64,000 nt of DNA from DASVWZ01 sp036392935 (GCA_036392935.1 DASVWZ010000147.1:1-64000); one strand, 5' to 3'. Shown: positions 1-10,145, numbered from the stretch's first letter. The notes: generated from the sequence alone by a model not told the origin. A program made the numbers and translations.

Positions 1-2053
1 TACTTACGTTGCTCCCACTGCCGCAACAGCCAATACCACCGCTACAGTCACGGCAACTTCGGTAGCCAACACCGGCGTTACTGCGACCCTGGACATAACC
101 CTCAATACCGCAATTCTTGGTGTGACGCCCACCAGTCTCCCCGCAGCGACCCTGGGAACCCCTTACAACGTTCTGATCAGCGCTATCGGCGGGGCAGCCG
201 GCGCATTTGCATGGAGTATTACGTCCGGCGCGCTACCGGATGGGCTCGTAATGCAGCCCAGCACCACCAGCACGGTCAGTATTTCCGGTACACCGACCAA
301 AGTGGGATCGTCAATTTTCACCATTGAAGTGACCGACAGTGCGTCGGATACGTCTTCACAGCAGTTGGGAATTGTAGTCAGTGAACCGTTGCCGCTTACC
401 ATTGTTACTAAATCTTTGCCGGATGCGACGGTAAACACCCCATACAACGCGAGCCTGCAAGCTAACGGCGGCATTCAACCGTATAAATGGACAATTACTC
501 AAGGTTCCCTGCCCGTCGGATTGTCCATGAATCCGGCTGGTATTATTTCTGGCACACCCGCTGCCAGTGGGGCTTCCAGCTTTACCGCGCAGGTCACGGA
601 CTCCACCGAGCCAGTGCCGCAAAGCCAGAGCGTCAATCTTAGTATTACGGTTGATCCCCAAACATCCAACAATGCCAAGCTGAATGGCAATTATGCATTT
701 CAGGTTACTGGCTTCGATCCTTCTGGAATCTTCCAGGCTGTCGGCAGCTTTGTGGCTGATGGAAGCGGCGGTATTTCAGATCTATTCATCGACACCAACG
801 ATCCTACTGGCCCGACCACGAATACTACTGCGCTGAGCGGAACCTACGCGATCGGATCGAATAATCTTGGACTTCTGTGTTTCAATCCCAGCGGCAACGT
901 CTGCGAACGCGCCTTTGCGCTCTCAATGTCTGCCGATGGTAACGCGAGAATTATCGAGTTCGATGACACGACCGGCGGTGGAACTCGGAATTCCGGTGTG
1001 CTGTTGAAGCAGGACTCATCGGCATTTTCTACCGCATCGATCAGCGGAAATTATGCATTTGGCTTCGTGGGAGCCGATTCAAGCGGTAAGCGTTACGGCT
1101 TGGCCGGCGCGTTCACCGCGAGCGGGGGCGCCATTAGCAACGGTGGGCAGCTCGACGCCGACGATTCCAGTTCTGGGCCTTCGACTGCTACCATCACGGG
1201 AGGAAGCTATTCCGTCCCGGCCGGATCTACCAGCGGCCGCGGAACCGCGTCGCTGACCACCGCCTCCGGCACTACCAACTACACCTTCTATATCGTCTCC
1301 GCTGCCAGCCTGCTCATGATAGAAACGGATTCGGTCGGGTCAGGCAATCCAATCGTAGGCGGACAAATCCTCCAGCAGTCCGGAGCCGGTACCTTCAATA
1401 ACGGATCGCTATCTCAGACCAGCATTGAACAGACCACGGCAGTCTGCAACACCACCGACTCGCAGGTGCAAGCCGGCATTCTGAACTCTGGTGGAGCTGG
1501 AACGGTTGGACTTACCTCCGACCAGAACTGCGGCGGATCGCTAACTCAGCCGGGTGGCAACGCGGGAACCTATTCCGTGGCCGGGAACGGTCGGACAACA
1601 TTTGACATCCCACTGAGTAACGGCACGACCTACGCACCGGTCTTGTACCTGGTTGCATCCAACCAGGGATTCTTGATCGGAACTGATCCAGGCGTGAGCT
1701 TCGGGTCCGTGCAGAGCCAGACTGGCTCCGCTTTCTCGAACGCGTCGCTGTCGGGCACTTATGCCGGAGGAACATTGGCTCCGGTCCAAGCTGTCATCAG
1801 CAACCAGTCGGGCGTTGCGGTCGTGGGATCGAATACGCTCATGTTTACCGTGAACATTAGCAACGGCAGCGGCTTGAGTCAGAACCAGGCTTCCTCAGTG
1901 AACTTCTCGGTAACCTCGAATGGCCGCGCAACCTTGTCGCAGACCACACCACAGGGAACCACCACAACGGAGATCCTGTATTTGCTCTCGCCGTCGCAGT
2001 TCATCGGGATTCCTGCGACTTCCGACGCCAGAGTGGACGCCTACCGGCAGTAG
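1..2053 (+). CDS. Putative-Ig-repeat surface/secreted protein (3' part)
   Basis: The reading frame is open from base 2, so the gene starts before the window and this is its C-terminal part. Two consecutive repeats of the putative-Ig (He_PIG) type are visible at about 122-380 and 400-655, each with a SLP-x-AT/V-x-TPY opening, a 'W(S/T)IT-G-LP-GL' core and an 'ISGTP' end. Three divergent modules follow, opening with LNGNYAF, ISGNYAF and LSGTYAGG, rich in Gly, Ser and Thr and poor in charge. No membrane anchor or sorting signal is visible at the C-terminus. The family is known from large extracellular proteins and is abundant in Acidobacteria. An adhesive or matrix role is inference. Downstream, 80 bp separate it from the DinB-like gene on the same strand. 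Confidence 0.75.
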   Translation, partial: TYVAPTAATANTTATVTATSVANTGVTATLDITLNTAILGVTPTSLPAATLGTPYNVLISAIGGAAGAFAWSITSGALPDGLVMQPSTTSTVSISGTPTKVGSSIFTIEVTDSASDTSSQQLGIVVSEPLPLTIVTKSLPDATVNTPYNASLQANGGIQPYKWTITQGSLPVGLSMNPAGIISGTPAASGASSFTAQVTDSTEPVPQSQSVNLSITVDPQTSNNAKLNGNYAFQVTGFDPSGIFQAVGSFVADGSGGISDLFIDTNDPTGPTTNTTALSGTYAIGSNNLGLLCFNPSGNVCERAFALSMSADGNARIIEFDDTTGGGTRNSGVLLKQDSSAFSTASISGNYAFGFVGADSSGKRYGLAGAFTASGGAISNGGQLDADDSSSGPSTATITGGSYSVPAGSTSGRGTASLTTASGTTNYTFYIVSAASLLMIETDSVGSGNPIVGGQILQQSGAGTFNNGSLSQTSIEQTTAVCNTTDSQVQAGILNSGGAGTVGLTSDQNCGGSLTQPGGNAGTYSVAGNGRTTFDIPLSNGTTYAPVLYLVASNQGFLIGTDPGVSFGSVQSQTGSAFSNASLSGTYAGGTLAPVQAVISNQSGVAVVGSNTLMFTVNISNGSGLSQNQASSVNFSVTSNGRATLSQTTPQGTTTTEILYLLSPSQFIGIPATSDARVDAYRQ

Positions 2054-2133
2054 GCTGCGAGCGGGACAAAACGAAGCCGGATTTTGGCGCCATCCTTCGC
2101 TCGGGAGTATGCTAGACCGTTCGGAGGCCTGCT

Positions 2134-2667
2134 ATGAAACAGTTGATTTTGTTTTCGGCGCTTTTCGCCATAACCTTCCCCGCGTTCGCGCAACAGAGCA
2201 AGCCGAACAAGAACACGGTCGTCACCGATGTCATCCGCGAAATACTGCCGCGGCAATCCAAGAACTTGATTGCTGCCGTAGACGAGATGCCGGCCGACAA
2301 GTTCAACTTCCGGCCTACGCCACCACAGATGACGTTCGCCCATCTCGTCATGCACATCACTGAGTCGAACAATTATCTTTGCGCCAAAGCTGGAGACGTG
2401 GCTGCACCCAAAGTTCCAGATCTCGCCGAGACCGATGGCAAAGACAAATTGCTTGCGGCGTTGAAAGCTTCGTTTGATTTCTGCAACACAGCGCTCGCCA
2501 AAATGGACGACTCTAAGCTGGGAGACACAGTCGATCTCTACGGCGGAAGGCAGGGCCCGCGCGCTTTCGCTTGGATCGCGCTCACCAACGACTGGGCCGA
2601 CCATTACAGCGCCGCCGCTCAATATCTGCGACTGAACGGCTTGCTTCCGCCGACCGCGAAAAAATGA
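2134..2667 (+). CDS. DinB-like (DinB_2) secreted protein
   Basis: 177 residues. A hydrophobic N-terminus ending in AFA-QQ looks like a cleavable signal peptide of about 20 residues, so the protein is probably periplasmic or secreted. The rest fits the DinB/YfiT four-helix fold, with histidines in 'FAHLVMH' and 'DWADHYSAA' where the family holds its metal-binding histidines. DinB-fold proteins include thiol-dependent transferases and many members without a known reaction; no substrate can be named here. GGAGG lies about 10 bases before the ATG and supports this start. The gene converges on the YifB/ComM gene with one base between the stop codons. Confidence 0.75.
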   Translation: MKQLILFSALFAITFPAFAQQSKPNKNTVVTDVIREILPRQSKNLIAAVDEMPADKFNFRPTPPQMTFAHLVMHITESNNYLCAKAGDVAAPKVPDLAETDGKDKLLAALKASFDFCNTALAKMDDSKLGDTVDLYGGRQGPRAFAWIALTNDWADHYSAAAQYLRLNGLLPPTAKK

Positions 2668-2668
2668 T

Positions 2669-4219
2669 TCACGCCCAGAACGTCCTATCCAGCGTGCGGT
2701 ACTGAATGGCCTCGGCGATGTGCTTGGGTTGAATCGCCGCTTCACCCTCCAAATCGCAGATCGTCCGCGCGACCTTCAGAATCCGGTCATGCGCGCGCGC
2801 GGTTAAGCCTTGCTGCACCATGGCACGCTCCAGCAATCGCTCACAGTCGGCCGACAGTTGGCAAAAAGCCCGAATATGCCTCGGGCCCATCTGCGCGTTC
2901 GAATAGATTTTGTCCTTCGCCGCAGTCGAGAATCGTTGCAACTGGGTTGTCCTCGCTTTGATCACGCGTTCTCGAATCGCCGCCGAACTCTCGGGCTCGG
3001 CCCCGGAGCGCATTTCTTTATAATTCACCGCCGGCACGTCAATGTGGATATCGATGCGGTCAAGCAATGGTCCGGAAATCTTGGCAATGTAACGCTGGAT
3101 AATTGGCGGCGTGCAGTGGCATTCGCGGCTGCGATCGTTGAAATATCCGCACGGGCACGGATTCATCGCCGCCGCCAGCATGAAACGCGCCGGAAACGTC
3201 AACGACATGGCTGCGCGCGCGATGCAAACCGTTCCATCTTCCAGCGGCTGCCGCATAACCTCGAGCACATTCCGCGGAAATTCCGGGAGCTCGTCCAGAA
3301 ATAAAACCCCGTTGTGCGCCAGCGACACCTCGCCCGGCCGCGGAATCGCCCCGCCGCCGATCAAACCCGCGTCGGAAATTGTGTGATGCGGCGAGCGGAA
3401 CGGCCTCACTCCAACCAACCCCGCGCCCGGATCAAGCACGCCCGCCACGCTGTGAATCTTCGTCGTCTCCAGTGCTTCTTCGAACGTCAGTGACGGCAGA
3501 ACTGTCGGCATGCGCTTGGCCAACATCGTCTTGCCCGATCCCGGAGGCCCGATCATCAGAATGTTGTGTCCACCCGCGCAGGCCACCTCTAGCGCGCGCT
3601 TGGCGGTTTGCTGGCCGCGCACTTCTTTAAAGTCCACCACGAAATGTGCCGCTTCATTCAGCAGACTCTCGCGGTCGACTTTGAGTGGCACAATACCGTT
3701 GCCTGTGTTTACGAAGCGAATTACGTCCAGGAACGATTTGACCGGATAAACCTCAACCCCACCAACCATCGCCGCTTCTTTAGCGTTCAGCTCCGGCACA
3801 ATCAGCTTGGGAATTTTCTTGCCCCGCGCCTCAATCGCGATTGGCAACGCGCCCCGCACGCCACGAATTCCGCCATCCAGCGACAGTTCTCCCACAAACA
3901 GGCAATCCGGCAACTCCTTGTTGTTCAATCCGCCATAAGCGCCCAGAATGCCGAGCGCCATGGGCAAATCGAATCCGGAGCCCTCTTTCCGAATGTCAGC
4001 CGGCGCCAGATTGATCGTGATGTTCGAGGGAGGAATGTCGAATCCGCAGTTTCTCAGCGCCGACCGCACCCGGTCGCGGCTCTCGCGCACGGCAGCGTCC
4101 GGCAGGCCAACCGTGTGGAAGTGCTCCTCGGCGGATTTGATCACCGACACATCGACCTCTACCTCAATAATGTTGGCGTCGATTCCGTACACTGCCGCGC
4201 TGAGCGTCTTATAAAGCAT
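2669..4219 (-). CDS. comM: YifB/ComM family Mg-chelatase-like AAA+ ATPase
   Basis: 516 residues, the normal length for the family. An N-terminal Lon-protease-like ChlI domain (about 1-170) is followed by an AAA+ core with Walker A GPPGSGKT at 224-231 and Walker B VLFLDE at about 305-310. A cysteine-rich insert (CPCG...CHC, about 355-368) and a C-terminal Mg-chelatase domain complete it. ComM of naturally transformable proteobacteria is a hexameric helicase that promotes branch migration during integration of transforming DNA; outside them the role is less certain. The gene stands alone on this strand, with about 260 bp between it and the divergent histidine kinase gene. No other competence gene is in the window. 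Confidence 0.9.
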   Translation of the reverse strand: MLYKTLSAAVYGIDANIIEVEVDVSVIKSAEEHFHTVGLPDAAVRESRDRVRSALRNCGFDIPPSNITINLAPADIRKEGSGFDLPMALGILGAYGGLNNKELPDCLFVGELSLDGGIRGVRGALPIAIEARGKKIPKLIVPELNAKEAAMVGGVEVYPVKSFLDVIRFVNTGNGIVPLKVDRESLLNEAAHFVVDFKEVRGQQTAKRALEVACAGGHNILMIGPPGSGKTMLAKRMPTVLPSLTFEEALETTKIHSVAGVLDPGAGLVGVRPFRSPHHTISDAGLIGGGAIPRPGEVSLAHNGVLFLDELPEFPRNVLEVMRQPLEDGTVCIARAAMSLTFPARFMLAAAMNPCPCGYFNDRSRECHCTPPIIQRYIAKISGPLLDRIDIHIDVPAVNYKEMRSGAEPESSAAIRERVIKARTTQLQRFSTAAKDKIYSNAQMGPRHIRAFCQLSADCERLLERAMVQQGLTARAHDRILKVARTICDLEGEAAIQPKHIAEAIQYRTLDRTFWA

Positions 4220-4482
4220 AAAAATGCACGCGCTTCCGGACCGCTATGGTCACGGGCGCCTTACCGCACCTATCCCACAACCTACGCCTTCCGCGGCCAA
4301 AGACTCGTGACTTCCATCACGCAAAATCTGTGACCTGCGAACATTCGTCCCAATTGTCCTGTGAACCATCTTTTCTAATAGCATTTCCCATTGTTTGCGT
4401 CAGTTGACTCGACTACGATGGCGATTGTTAGTTCCGTTTTGGGAACGAGCGAGCAAAAGGAGGTAACCCACAAGACCGCTTC

Positions 4483-6612
4483 ATGGCGAATGAAGTTACT
4501 TCCCCACGCCACCCGCAAACTGAACTTGAAAAGGAGGAAGCCGGTCTTTGGCGCATCGCTCTCCTTTTTCTTGTGCTGCTTGCGACCGGATTAGCCGCCG
4601 ACATGTGGGAGCGCATGCAGGCTCTCCCCTACCACCTCGGCGTTATTTCGATTGCCGTGCTGTGCGTCGCCATCGCCTTTGCTGGATTTGCCCACGGCCG
4701 CCGCGCCCGCATCTCTGAGTTAAAAACTCTTTCCGACGAGATTCAGGACCGGACCGCTGTTCCCACCGAAGAGCAACTCAACCAACTTGGCCAGCTGATC
4801 GCACAATCCCAGAAAAGCTTCAAGGAACTCATCGATTCCATCGACGACGTGGCTTTTGCCATGAACATGCAAGGCAAGCTGCGGACCGTCAATCGCCGAA
4901 TGGCTGAGCTCTTAAATATTCCCTACACCCAGGTCGTCGGCCGCACGCTGGACGAATTCATCGACGAACCTTCCCGCCAGGATGCCGACTGCGCAACCGA
5001 GCACTTTCTCGAAAAGCGCCGATGGACAGGCCAACTCCGCGTGCACACCAAAGCCGACCAGCGGACTTATTACTTCGACGTCGCACTCAACGCGATCGTC
5101 AAAGGCGACGAAGTCATCGGCGTCAGCGTTCTCGCCCGCGACATCACCGAGGAGATCGAAAAAGAGCGCCGCTTCACCGAGCTCTTCGAAACCTTGCAGG
5201 AAGGTGTTTACTTCAGCACGCCGGAAGGCAAGCTGCTCGACGGCAACGCCGCGCTGGTTCAGCTTTTGGGTTATCAGAAAAAAGACGAATTGCTGGCTAT
5301 CGCTCCTGCCGATCTGAACGCCGATCGCGCCTCTGCTCCCGCACTCGGCCGCAGCGCCGACGACCAAGGTGGCGTCCGCACCCGCGAAATCGTTCTTCGC
5401 CGCCGCGACGGCAGCCTGGGCACGTTCCTCGACACCTCCCGCGCCGTCTGGGATGCCTCCGGCAAAATCGTTCGCTACCAGGGCACACTCGTCGACATCA
5501 CCGAGCGCCGCGCCATGGAAAGAGCGTTGCGCCGCCAGGAATCGTTCCAGCGCTCACTGCTCGAAAGCTTTCCTGACCTGATTCTGGTCGTTGACTCCAC
5601 CGGGTCCTGGAGCTTTGTCAGTTCGCGCATTCGCGACATTCTTGGCTACCGTCCAGAAGAATGGCTGAGCCACCGGCTCGACAGTTCGCAGGACGTTTCT
5701 TCCGAACTGGTTGACCTTTGCCGCGATGTTGCCGCTGGCCGAAAAGGCTTTGGCACTTGCGAGTGTCGCGCCCGGCATCGCGACGGCGGCTGGCGCACCA
5801 TGCGGGCTACAGCCAGTCCCATGTACGAAGCCGACAGCGGTCCCAACGGCGTGATCGTCTCGCTACACGACATCACCGTGGAAAAGAAATTCGAGCAGCA
5901 GATTATTCAGAGCGAACGCCTCGCCGCTATGGGCCAGATGATCGGCGGCTTCGCCCATGAACTCAACAATCCCCTGACCGGCATCCTCGGCATGTCAGAG
6001 CTGCTGCAAGACAACGAAATGCCCGAGGAAGCTCGCAAACAGTTAGTCACGCTTCAGCAGCAGGCACGCCGCGCCGCCGACATTGTCCAAAATCTTTTGT
6101 ATTTCTCGCGCCCGCCCGCGCCCGGCCAGTCGCAAATCGATCTCAACGAACTTTTGCAGCGCACCCTTCACCTGCACGCTTACTCTTTGCGCAAAAGCAA
6201 TATCACCGTCGAATTCGATCCGCAGGCGTCGCTGCCGGCGGTCTCAGGCGATGCACACCAGCTCATGCAGGTCTTTCTCAACCTGATGATTAACGCTGAA
6301 CATGCCATCCGTGAGGTACGGGAGAATGGAACCTTGCGTATTCGCCTTGCAGAAAAACCCAACGCCGTCGCCATCATGTTCGAAGACGATGGCCCCGGCA
6401 TTCCCGCGGAAATTCTGCCCAACATCTTCGATCCGTTCTATACGACCAAGCGTCCCGGACGCGGCACCGGCCTTGGATTGAGCATCTGCAAAGCCATCTT
6501 GCGCGAGCACCACGGGAACGTAGAAGCATCATCTTCGCCGTCAGGTGGCGCAGTGTTCACGGTAACACTGCCGGCAGGCGAAGGAACCATGGCGGCGTCA
6601 GGCCAATCGTAA
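4483..6612 (+). CDS. Membrane-anchored three-PAS sensor histidine kinase
   Basis: 709 residues. Two hydrophobic segments near residues 22-42 and 50-70 anchor the protein. Three PAS-type domains follow at roughly 100-220, 225-345 and 350-475; each ends in a typical 'DITE/DITV' motif. The dimerisation/phosphotransfer box has FAHELNNPLTGILG with the phosphorylated His at residue 492. The ATPase domain shows an N-box (NLMINAEHA), DDGPGIP, and GRGTGLGLS. This resembles NtrB-like kinases. AAAGGAGGT lies about 20 bases before the ATG, longer than usual. No response regulator is adjacent, so its partner is unknown. It converges with the TPR protein gene with no base between the stop codons. Confidence 0.9.
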   Translation: MANEVTSPRHPQTELEKEEAGLWRIALLFLVLLATGLAADMWERMQALPYHLGVISIAVLCVAIAFAGFAHGRRARISELKTLSDEIQDRTAVPTEEQLNQLGQLIAQSQKSFKELIDSIDDVAFAMNMQGKLRTVNRRMAELLNIPYTQVVGRTLDEFIDEPSRQDADCATEHFLEKRRWTGQLRVHTKADQRTYYFDVALNAIVKGDEVIGVSVLARDITEEIEKERRFTELFETLQEGVYFSTPEGKLLDGNAALVQLLGYQKKDELLAIAPADLNADRASAPALGRSADDQGGVRTREIVLRRRDGSLGTFLDTSRAVWDASGKIVRYQGTLVDITERRAMERALRRQESFQRSLLESFPDLILVVDSTGSWSFVSSRIRDILGYRPEEWLSHRLDSSQDVSSELVDLCRDVAAGRKGFGTCECRARHRDGGWRTMRATASPMYEADSGPNGVIVSLHDITVEKKFEQQIIQSERLAAMGQMIGGFAHELNNPLTGILGMSELLQDNEMPEEARKQLVTLQQQARRAADIVQNLLYFSRPPAPGQSQIDLNELLQRTLHLHAYSLRKSNITVEFDPQASLPAVSGDAHQLMQVFLNLMINAEHAIREVRENGTLRIRLAEKPNAVAIMFEDDGPGIPAEILPNIFDPFYTTKRPGRGTGLGLSICKAILREHHGNVEASSSPSGGAVFTVTLPAGEGTMAASGQS

Positions 6613-8493
6613 CTACTTCAAACTATCCAGTGCCTGCTTTGCCCCCGTCAATCCCGGATCGAGCTTCAGCGCCTGCTGATACGCCGACCGCGCGTCATCC
6701 GTACGCCCTTGCCGCTGCATGAGCAACCCAAGGCGCAGATACGCCGATCCCGAAGGTTTTTCCGCCACCTCGCGAATCGCCGCCGAAAGCTCGGCATGGG
6801 CCAGCCGTTCCCGAGCACTGGCCCGTGACGGATCGATGCTCAACGATTGCGCGTAGCTGACAATTGCCTTTTGATAATTCCCCGTCTGCTCATACAGCCG
6901 CCCCAGCGTGTCGTAGGGGCCAGCCAACCTCTGCCGGTCCGTCGTCAGCGGAATCGCCGTCTCATATTGTTGAATCGCTTCTTGCCTGTGCCCGCTCAGC
7001 GCATACGCGCCCGCCAGATTCAAATGCGCGCTAGCATCCTGCGGCCGCAGCCGCACTCCATCCTGCAGCGCGGGAATCGCCTCCGCTGCCCGGTCGGACA
7101 TAATCATCGCCGCACCCAGGTTCTGATCCGCGGTGAAATTATCTTTCGTGACGTTCACCGCGTGCTGCCACAAATCAGCCGCACTCTTCCAGTAACGGAT
7201 CTGGTCGCCAGTAAACGCGGTGAAAAATAAAATGACGATCGCCGCCGCCCACGCACGGGACTTCGGGGTTAATTCGCCGCTCTCCGCCCAATCGGCGAAA
7301 CCCCACACGCACATCACAAAAATTCCGATCAGTGGAATGTACGCGTAGCGGTCGGCCATTCCTTGCTCGCCCACCTGCACAATTCCAACCGCCGGAACCA
7401 TGATCCCGAGATACCAAAGCCATCCGGTCGCCAGATACGGCTGCGCTTTTCGCCGAATCCAAACCATGGCGGTTATGGCCATCAGAAACAACGCCGCCAG
7501 CCCGATTTTCCATCCCGCCAATCCCATCCCCGGATGCGGATAAAAAACCGCCAGCTTCGCCGGCCACACGCCCTTCCACAGATACATCGCGTAGGCGCAG
7601 ATCGCATTCCCGATCCGCGCACCCAGCGGCAGCTTCAGCCGCATCGAGCCATATTGCTGCGAGGCATACACCGTGACCCATGCGCTGCCGGCGCACAACA
7701 CGAGCAACGGCAGCTTTTCCGCGATCAGCCACAAGAACGATCTCTGCGGCCCTTGCTCATCCTCGCTCGGTTCGCCCCATCCCTGAATTCGCCCGAGCGG
7801 CCAGTAGTCCAGCAACAGCAGTGCAAACGGCAGCGTAATCGCCATCGGCTTCGCTGCCAGCGCCAGAGCAAAGAGCACGACAATCAGCAAATAGCGCCCA
7901 ACACCAGGCTTACGCGCATACCATCCATACGCGCCGATCGACAAAAAAAAGAACAGCGTGCACAAAACACTCTTGTGCTCCGCAATCCACGCCACCGACT
8001 CGACATTCAGCGGGTGCACCGCAAACAGCGCCGCCACCACAAAACTTCGCCCGGTCGCTCCCGTGGCACGCTGCAGCAAAAGAAAAAGCAGCACAACATT
8101 GAGCACATGCACGAGCACGCTTGTGAAATGATGCCCCCACGGATTCAATCCATAAAGTTGACAATCGAGCGCATGCGAAAGCCACGTCACCGGATGCCAG
8201 TTGGAATACTCAGTCGACGTGATCGCCCATTTGATCGTCGCCCAGGTCAAACCCGCCTGCACGTGCTGGTTCTCGAGCACATACCCGTCGTCGTCGTAGT
8301 TGAAAATGAACGGATGCCCGAGGACCGGGCTATAAAGTGCGAATGTTCCCACTGCCAGCAGCAGGCAGATGACCCAATTCCGCTGCGCGGCCCACGCAAT
8401 GACGCCGTCGTGAATTTCTTGACGCGGCTCCGTCCGCGCAGCTTCTCGTGCTGCCTCACGTCGCGCGCTTCTTGATCTGGTTTTCGGCGACAT
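6613..8493 (-). CDS. Polytopic membrane protein with C-terminal TPRs (TMTC/O-mannosyltransferase-like)
   Basis: 626 residues. After a basic cytoplasmic N-terminus come about ten hydrophobic segments (about 37-430), then a C-terminal block of tetratricopeptide repeats (about 455-620). The first large loop carries 'YDDDGYVLEN', the acidic motif seen in GT-C-fold glycosyltransferases and in the eukaryotic TMTC family. The arrangement of membrane region plus TPRs matches bacterial proteins annotated as TPR glycosyltransferase family 39. Protein O-glycosylation at the outer face of the membrane is plausible but inferred. It starts 11 bp after the thiolase stop codon on the same strand, so the two are probably transcribed together. 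Confidence 0.7.
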   Translation of the reverse strand: MSPKTRSRSARREAAREAARTEPRQEIHDGVIAWAAQRNWVICLLLAVGTFALYSPVLGHPFIFNYDDDGYVLENQHVQAGLTWATIKWAITSTEYSNWHPVTWLSHALDCQLYGLNPWGHHFTSVLVHVLNVVLLFLLLQRATGATGRSFVVAALFAVHPLNVESVAWIAEHKSVLCTLFFFLSIGAYGWYARKPGVGRYLLIVVLFALALAAKPMAITLPFALLLLDYWPLGRIQGWGEPSEDEQGPQRSFLWLIAEKLPLLVLCAGSAWVTVYASQQYGSMRLKLPLGARIGNAICAYAMYLWKGVWPAKLAVFYPHPGMGLAGWKIGLAALFLMAITAMVWIRRKAQPYLATGWLWYLGIMVPAVGIVQVGEQGMADRYAYIPLIGIFVMCVWGFADWAESGELTPKSRAWAAAIVILFFTAFTGDQIRYWKSAADLWQHAVNVTKDNFTADQNLGAAMIMSDRAAEAIPALQDGVRLRPQDASAHLNLAGAYALSGHRQEAIQQYETAIPLTTDRQRLAGPYDTLGRLYEQTGNYQKAIVSYAQSLSIDPSRASARERLAHAELSAAIREVAEKPSGSAYLRLGLLMQRQGRTDDARSAYQQALKLDPGLTGAKQALDSLK

Positions 8494-8504
8494 GCGCTAG
8501 CCGC

Positions 8505-9698
8505 TTACCGCTCTACCGCCATCGCCACTGCGTTGCCCCCGCCCAGGCACAGCGCCGCAATCCCGCGATGCACGTCGCGCCGGATCATCTCATAGATCAG
8601 CGCAACCAGAACCCGCGCCCCGCTCGCCCCAATCGGATGCCCGATCGCCACCGCGCCCCCGTTTACGTTGACCCGGTTGATGTCCAAGCCAAGCTCGCGA
8701 ATCACCCCCAGCGCCTGCACCGAGAACGCTTCGTTCAGTTCGTACAGATCGACGTCGTTCGCTTTCCATCCCGTCTTTTCCCAAATCTTTTTGACCGCGC
8801 CCACCGGCGCCATCATCACCCACTTCGGTTCCACACCGCTGGTCGCCTGTGCCACAATTTTCACCATCGGCTTCGCGCCCAAGTCTTTCGCCCGACTCGC
8901 GCTGGTCACCACCACTGCAGCCGCGCCATCGTTCACTCCAGGCGCGTTCCCCGCCGTCACCGTTCCATCCTTCTTGAACGCCGGCTTCAACGCTCGCAGA
9001 ATTTCAATCGTCGTATCTTCCCGCGGCGATTCGTCTTTATCGAAAATAACCGGCTCACCGCCTTTTTTCTTTGGCGGCAACTCAACCGGCACAATCTGAG
9101 ATTTCAACCGGCCTTCCTTCGTCGCCGCAATCGCCTTGCGATGCGAGTTCAACGCAAACTCATCCTGCTGCTCACGCGTGACGCCATATTTCTCCGCCAC
9201 ATTCTCGCCGGTAATTCCCATGTGATAGTCGTTGTACACATCCCACAGCCCGTCCTGCACCATCGAATCAACCACCGTCCCATTTCCCAGCCGATAACCT
9301 TTGCGCGCCTGCGGCAAAAGATATGGCGCATTCGTCATCGACTCCATTCCACCCGCGACCACGATCGAACTGTTTCCCGTCTGTATCGCCTGCGCTGCAA
9401 GCGCCACTGCTTTCAATCCTGATCCACAAACTTTGTTTATAGTCATGGCACCTGTCTCTGGAGACAATCCTCCGAAGATTGCCGCCTGTCGCGCCGGATT
9501 TTGTCCGAGCCCAGCCGACACAACATTGCCCATGATGCACTCGTCGACTTTGTTGGGATCGACACCCGCGCGCTTCACTGCTTCTTTCACCACGATCGCG
9601 CCCAGCTTTGTTGCGGAAAAATCCGAAAGACTGCCTTGAAATCTTCCTACTGCCGTGCGGCATCCAGAGATGATGACGACATCCTCAAAAGCGGCCAT
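8505..9698 (-). CDS. Acetyl-CoA C-acetyltransferase (thiolase)
   Basis: 397 residues, full length for a biosynthetic-type (class II) thiolase. The acyl-accepting cysteine is C91 in NKVCGSG. H354 in 'AIGHPIGASGAR' and C384 in 'CLGGGNA' complete the active site. The enzyme condenses two acetyl-CoA to acetoacetyl-CoA or runs the reverse thiolysis; both uses are known in the family, and the sequence alone does not separate them. It acts in the cytosol. The gene is followed closely by the TPR membrane protein and preceded by a 374-bp intergenic region shared with the small basic peptide gene on the other strand. Confidence 0.92.
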   Translation of the reverse strand: MAAFEDVVIISGCRTAVGRFQGSLSDFSATKLGAIVVKEAVKRAGVDPNKVDECIMGNVVSAGLGQNPARQAAIFGGLSPETGAMTINKVCGSGLKAVALAAQAIQTGNSSIVVAGGMESMTNAPYLLPQARKGYRLGNGTVVDSMVQDGLWDVYNDYHMGITGENVAEKYGVTREQQDEFALNSHRKAIAATKEGRLKSQIVPVELPPKKKGGEPVIFDKDESPREDTTIEILRALKPAFKKDGTVTAGNAPGVNDGAAAVVVTSASRAKDLGAKPMVKIVAQATSGVEPKWVMMAPVGAVKKIWEKTGWKANDVDLYELNEAFSVQALGVIRELGLDINRVNVNGGAVAIGHPIGASGARVLVALIYEMIRRDVHRGIAALCLGGGNAVAMAVER

Positions 9699-9977
9699 TT
9701 ATCTGCTCCTGTGATCGTTTCGAACAACAGATTATAGATGCGCCAGCGCGCAAAAAGCTAAATTGAGATTGTAGCGAGAGCTTGCAATCCACCCGCCCGG
9801 TCAACTGCATATTTTCATCGTCGTGCTCAAAGAATTTTTCGTCACAGTGTTCCCTCCACAAATTTTTCCGGCTGCGCACACTCTAAATTTCTCGATCGCA
9901 TCGTGAAAATTTTTCTCTTCAGGCAACTCGGGTGACTTTGGTGCATGTATCCTTCGCTTGTTCACCGCATTTTTTTC

Positions 9978-10006
9978 TTGACATCACTTTTCATTGACTC
10001 TATACA
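9978..10006 (+). promoter_or_regulatory. Near-consensus sigma-70 promoter
   Basis: TTGACA at 9978-9983 and TATACA at 10001-10006 are separated by exactly 17 bases, a nearly perfect housekeeping promoter. Upstream at about 9833, 9860, 9885 and 9906 are four A/T tracts of the form A2-4T3-5, roughly 21-27 bases apart, which could bend the DNA or act as UP elements. Transcription would start near 10013 and read the 15-codon gene at 10073. Confidence 0.8.
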
Positions 10007-10072
10007 ATCAATCAGTTGCAACAATACACCGTTGCACGAATCTCCATGACAAATGGAAGGGAGAATAGATCA

Positions 10073-10120
10073 ATGGCAACCAAGAAGAAAGCAAAGAAGG
10101 CCGCAAAGAAGAAACACTAA
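10073..10120 (+). CDS. 15-residue lysine/alanine-rich basic peptide
   Basis: The ORF encodes MATKKKAKKAAKKKH and then stops with TAA; 8 of 15 residues are lysine. GGAAGGGAG lies about 10-16 bases upstream as a ribosome binding site. A near-consensus promoter begins 95 bases upstream and a strong intrinsic terminator begins 26 bases after the stop, so the unit looks like a complete, strongly expressed monocistronic gene. The composition matches the KKAAKK tails of histone-H1-like bacterial proteins, which suggests nucleic-acid binding, but this is inference. The alternative is a small RNA in which the ORF is incidental; the well-placed ribosome binding site argues for translation. It is too short for normal gene finders. 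Confidence 0.6.
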   Translation: MATKKKAKKAAKKKH

Positions 10121-10145
10121 GAGCCTTCAGTAAAAGGTGAAAATG

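Noticed and set aside
7363..8475. 370-codon ORF on the plus strand
   Set aside because: It is antisense to the TPR membrane protein and has His/Arg/Gln-rich shadow composition.
8448..9422. 324-codon ORF on the plus strand
   Set aside because: Antisense to the thiolase, whose active-site motifs are intact; Arg/His-rich composition.
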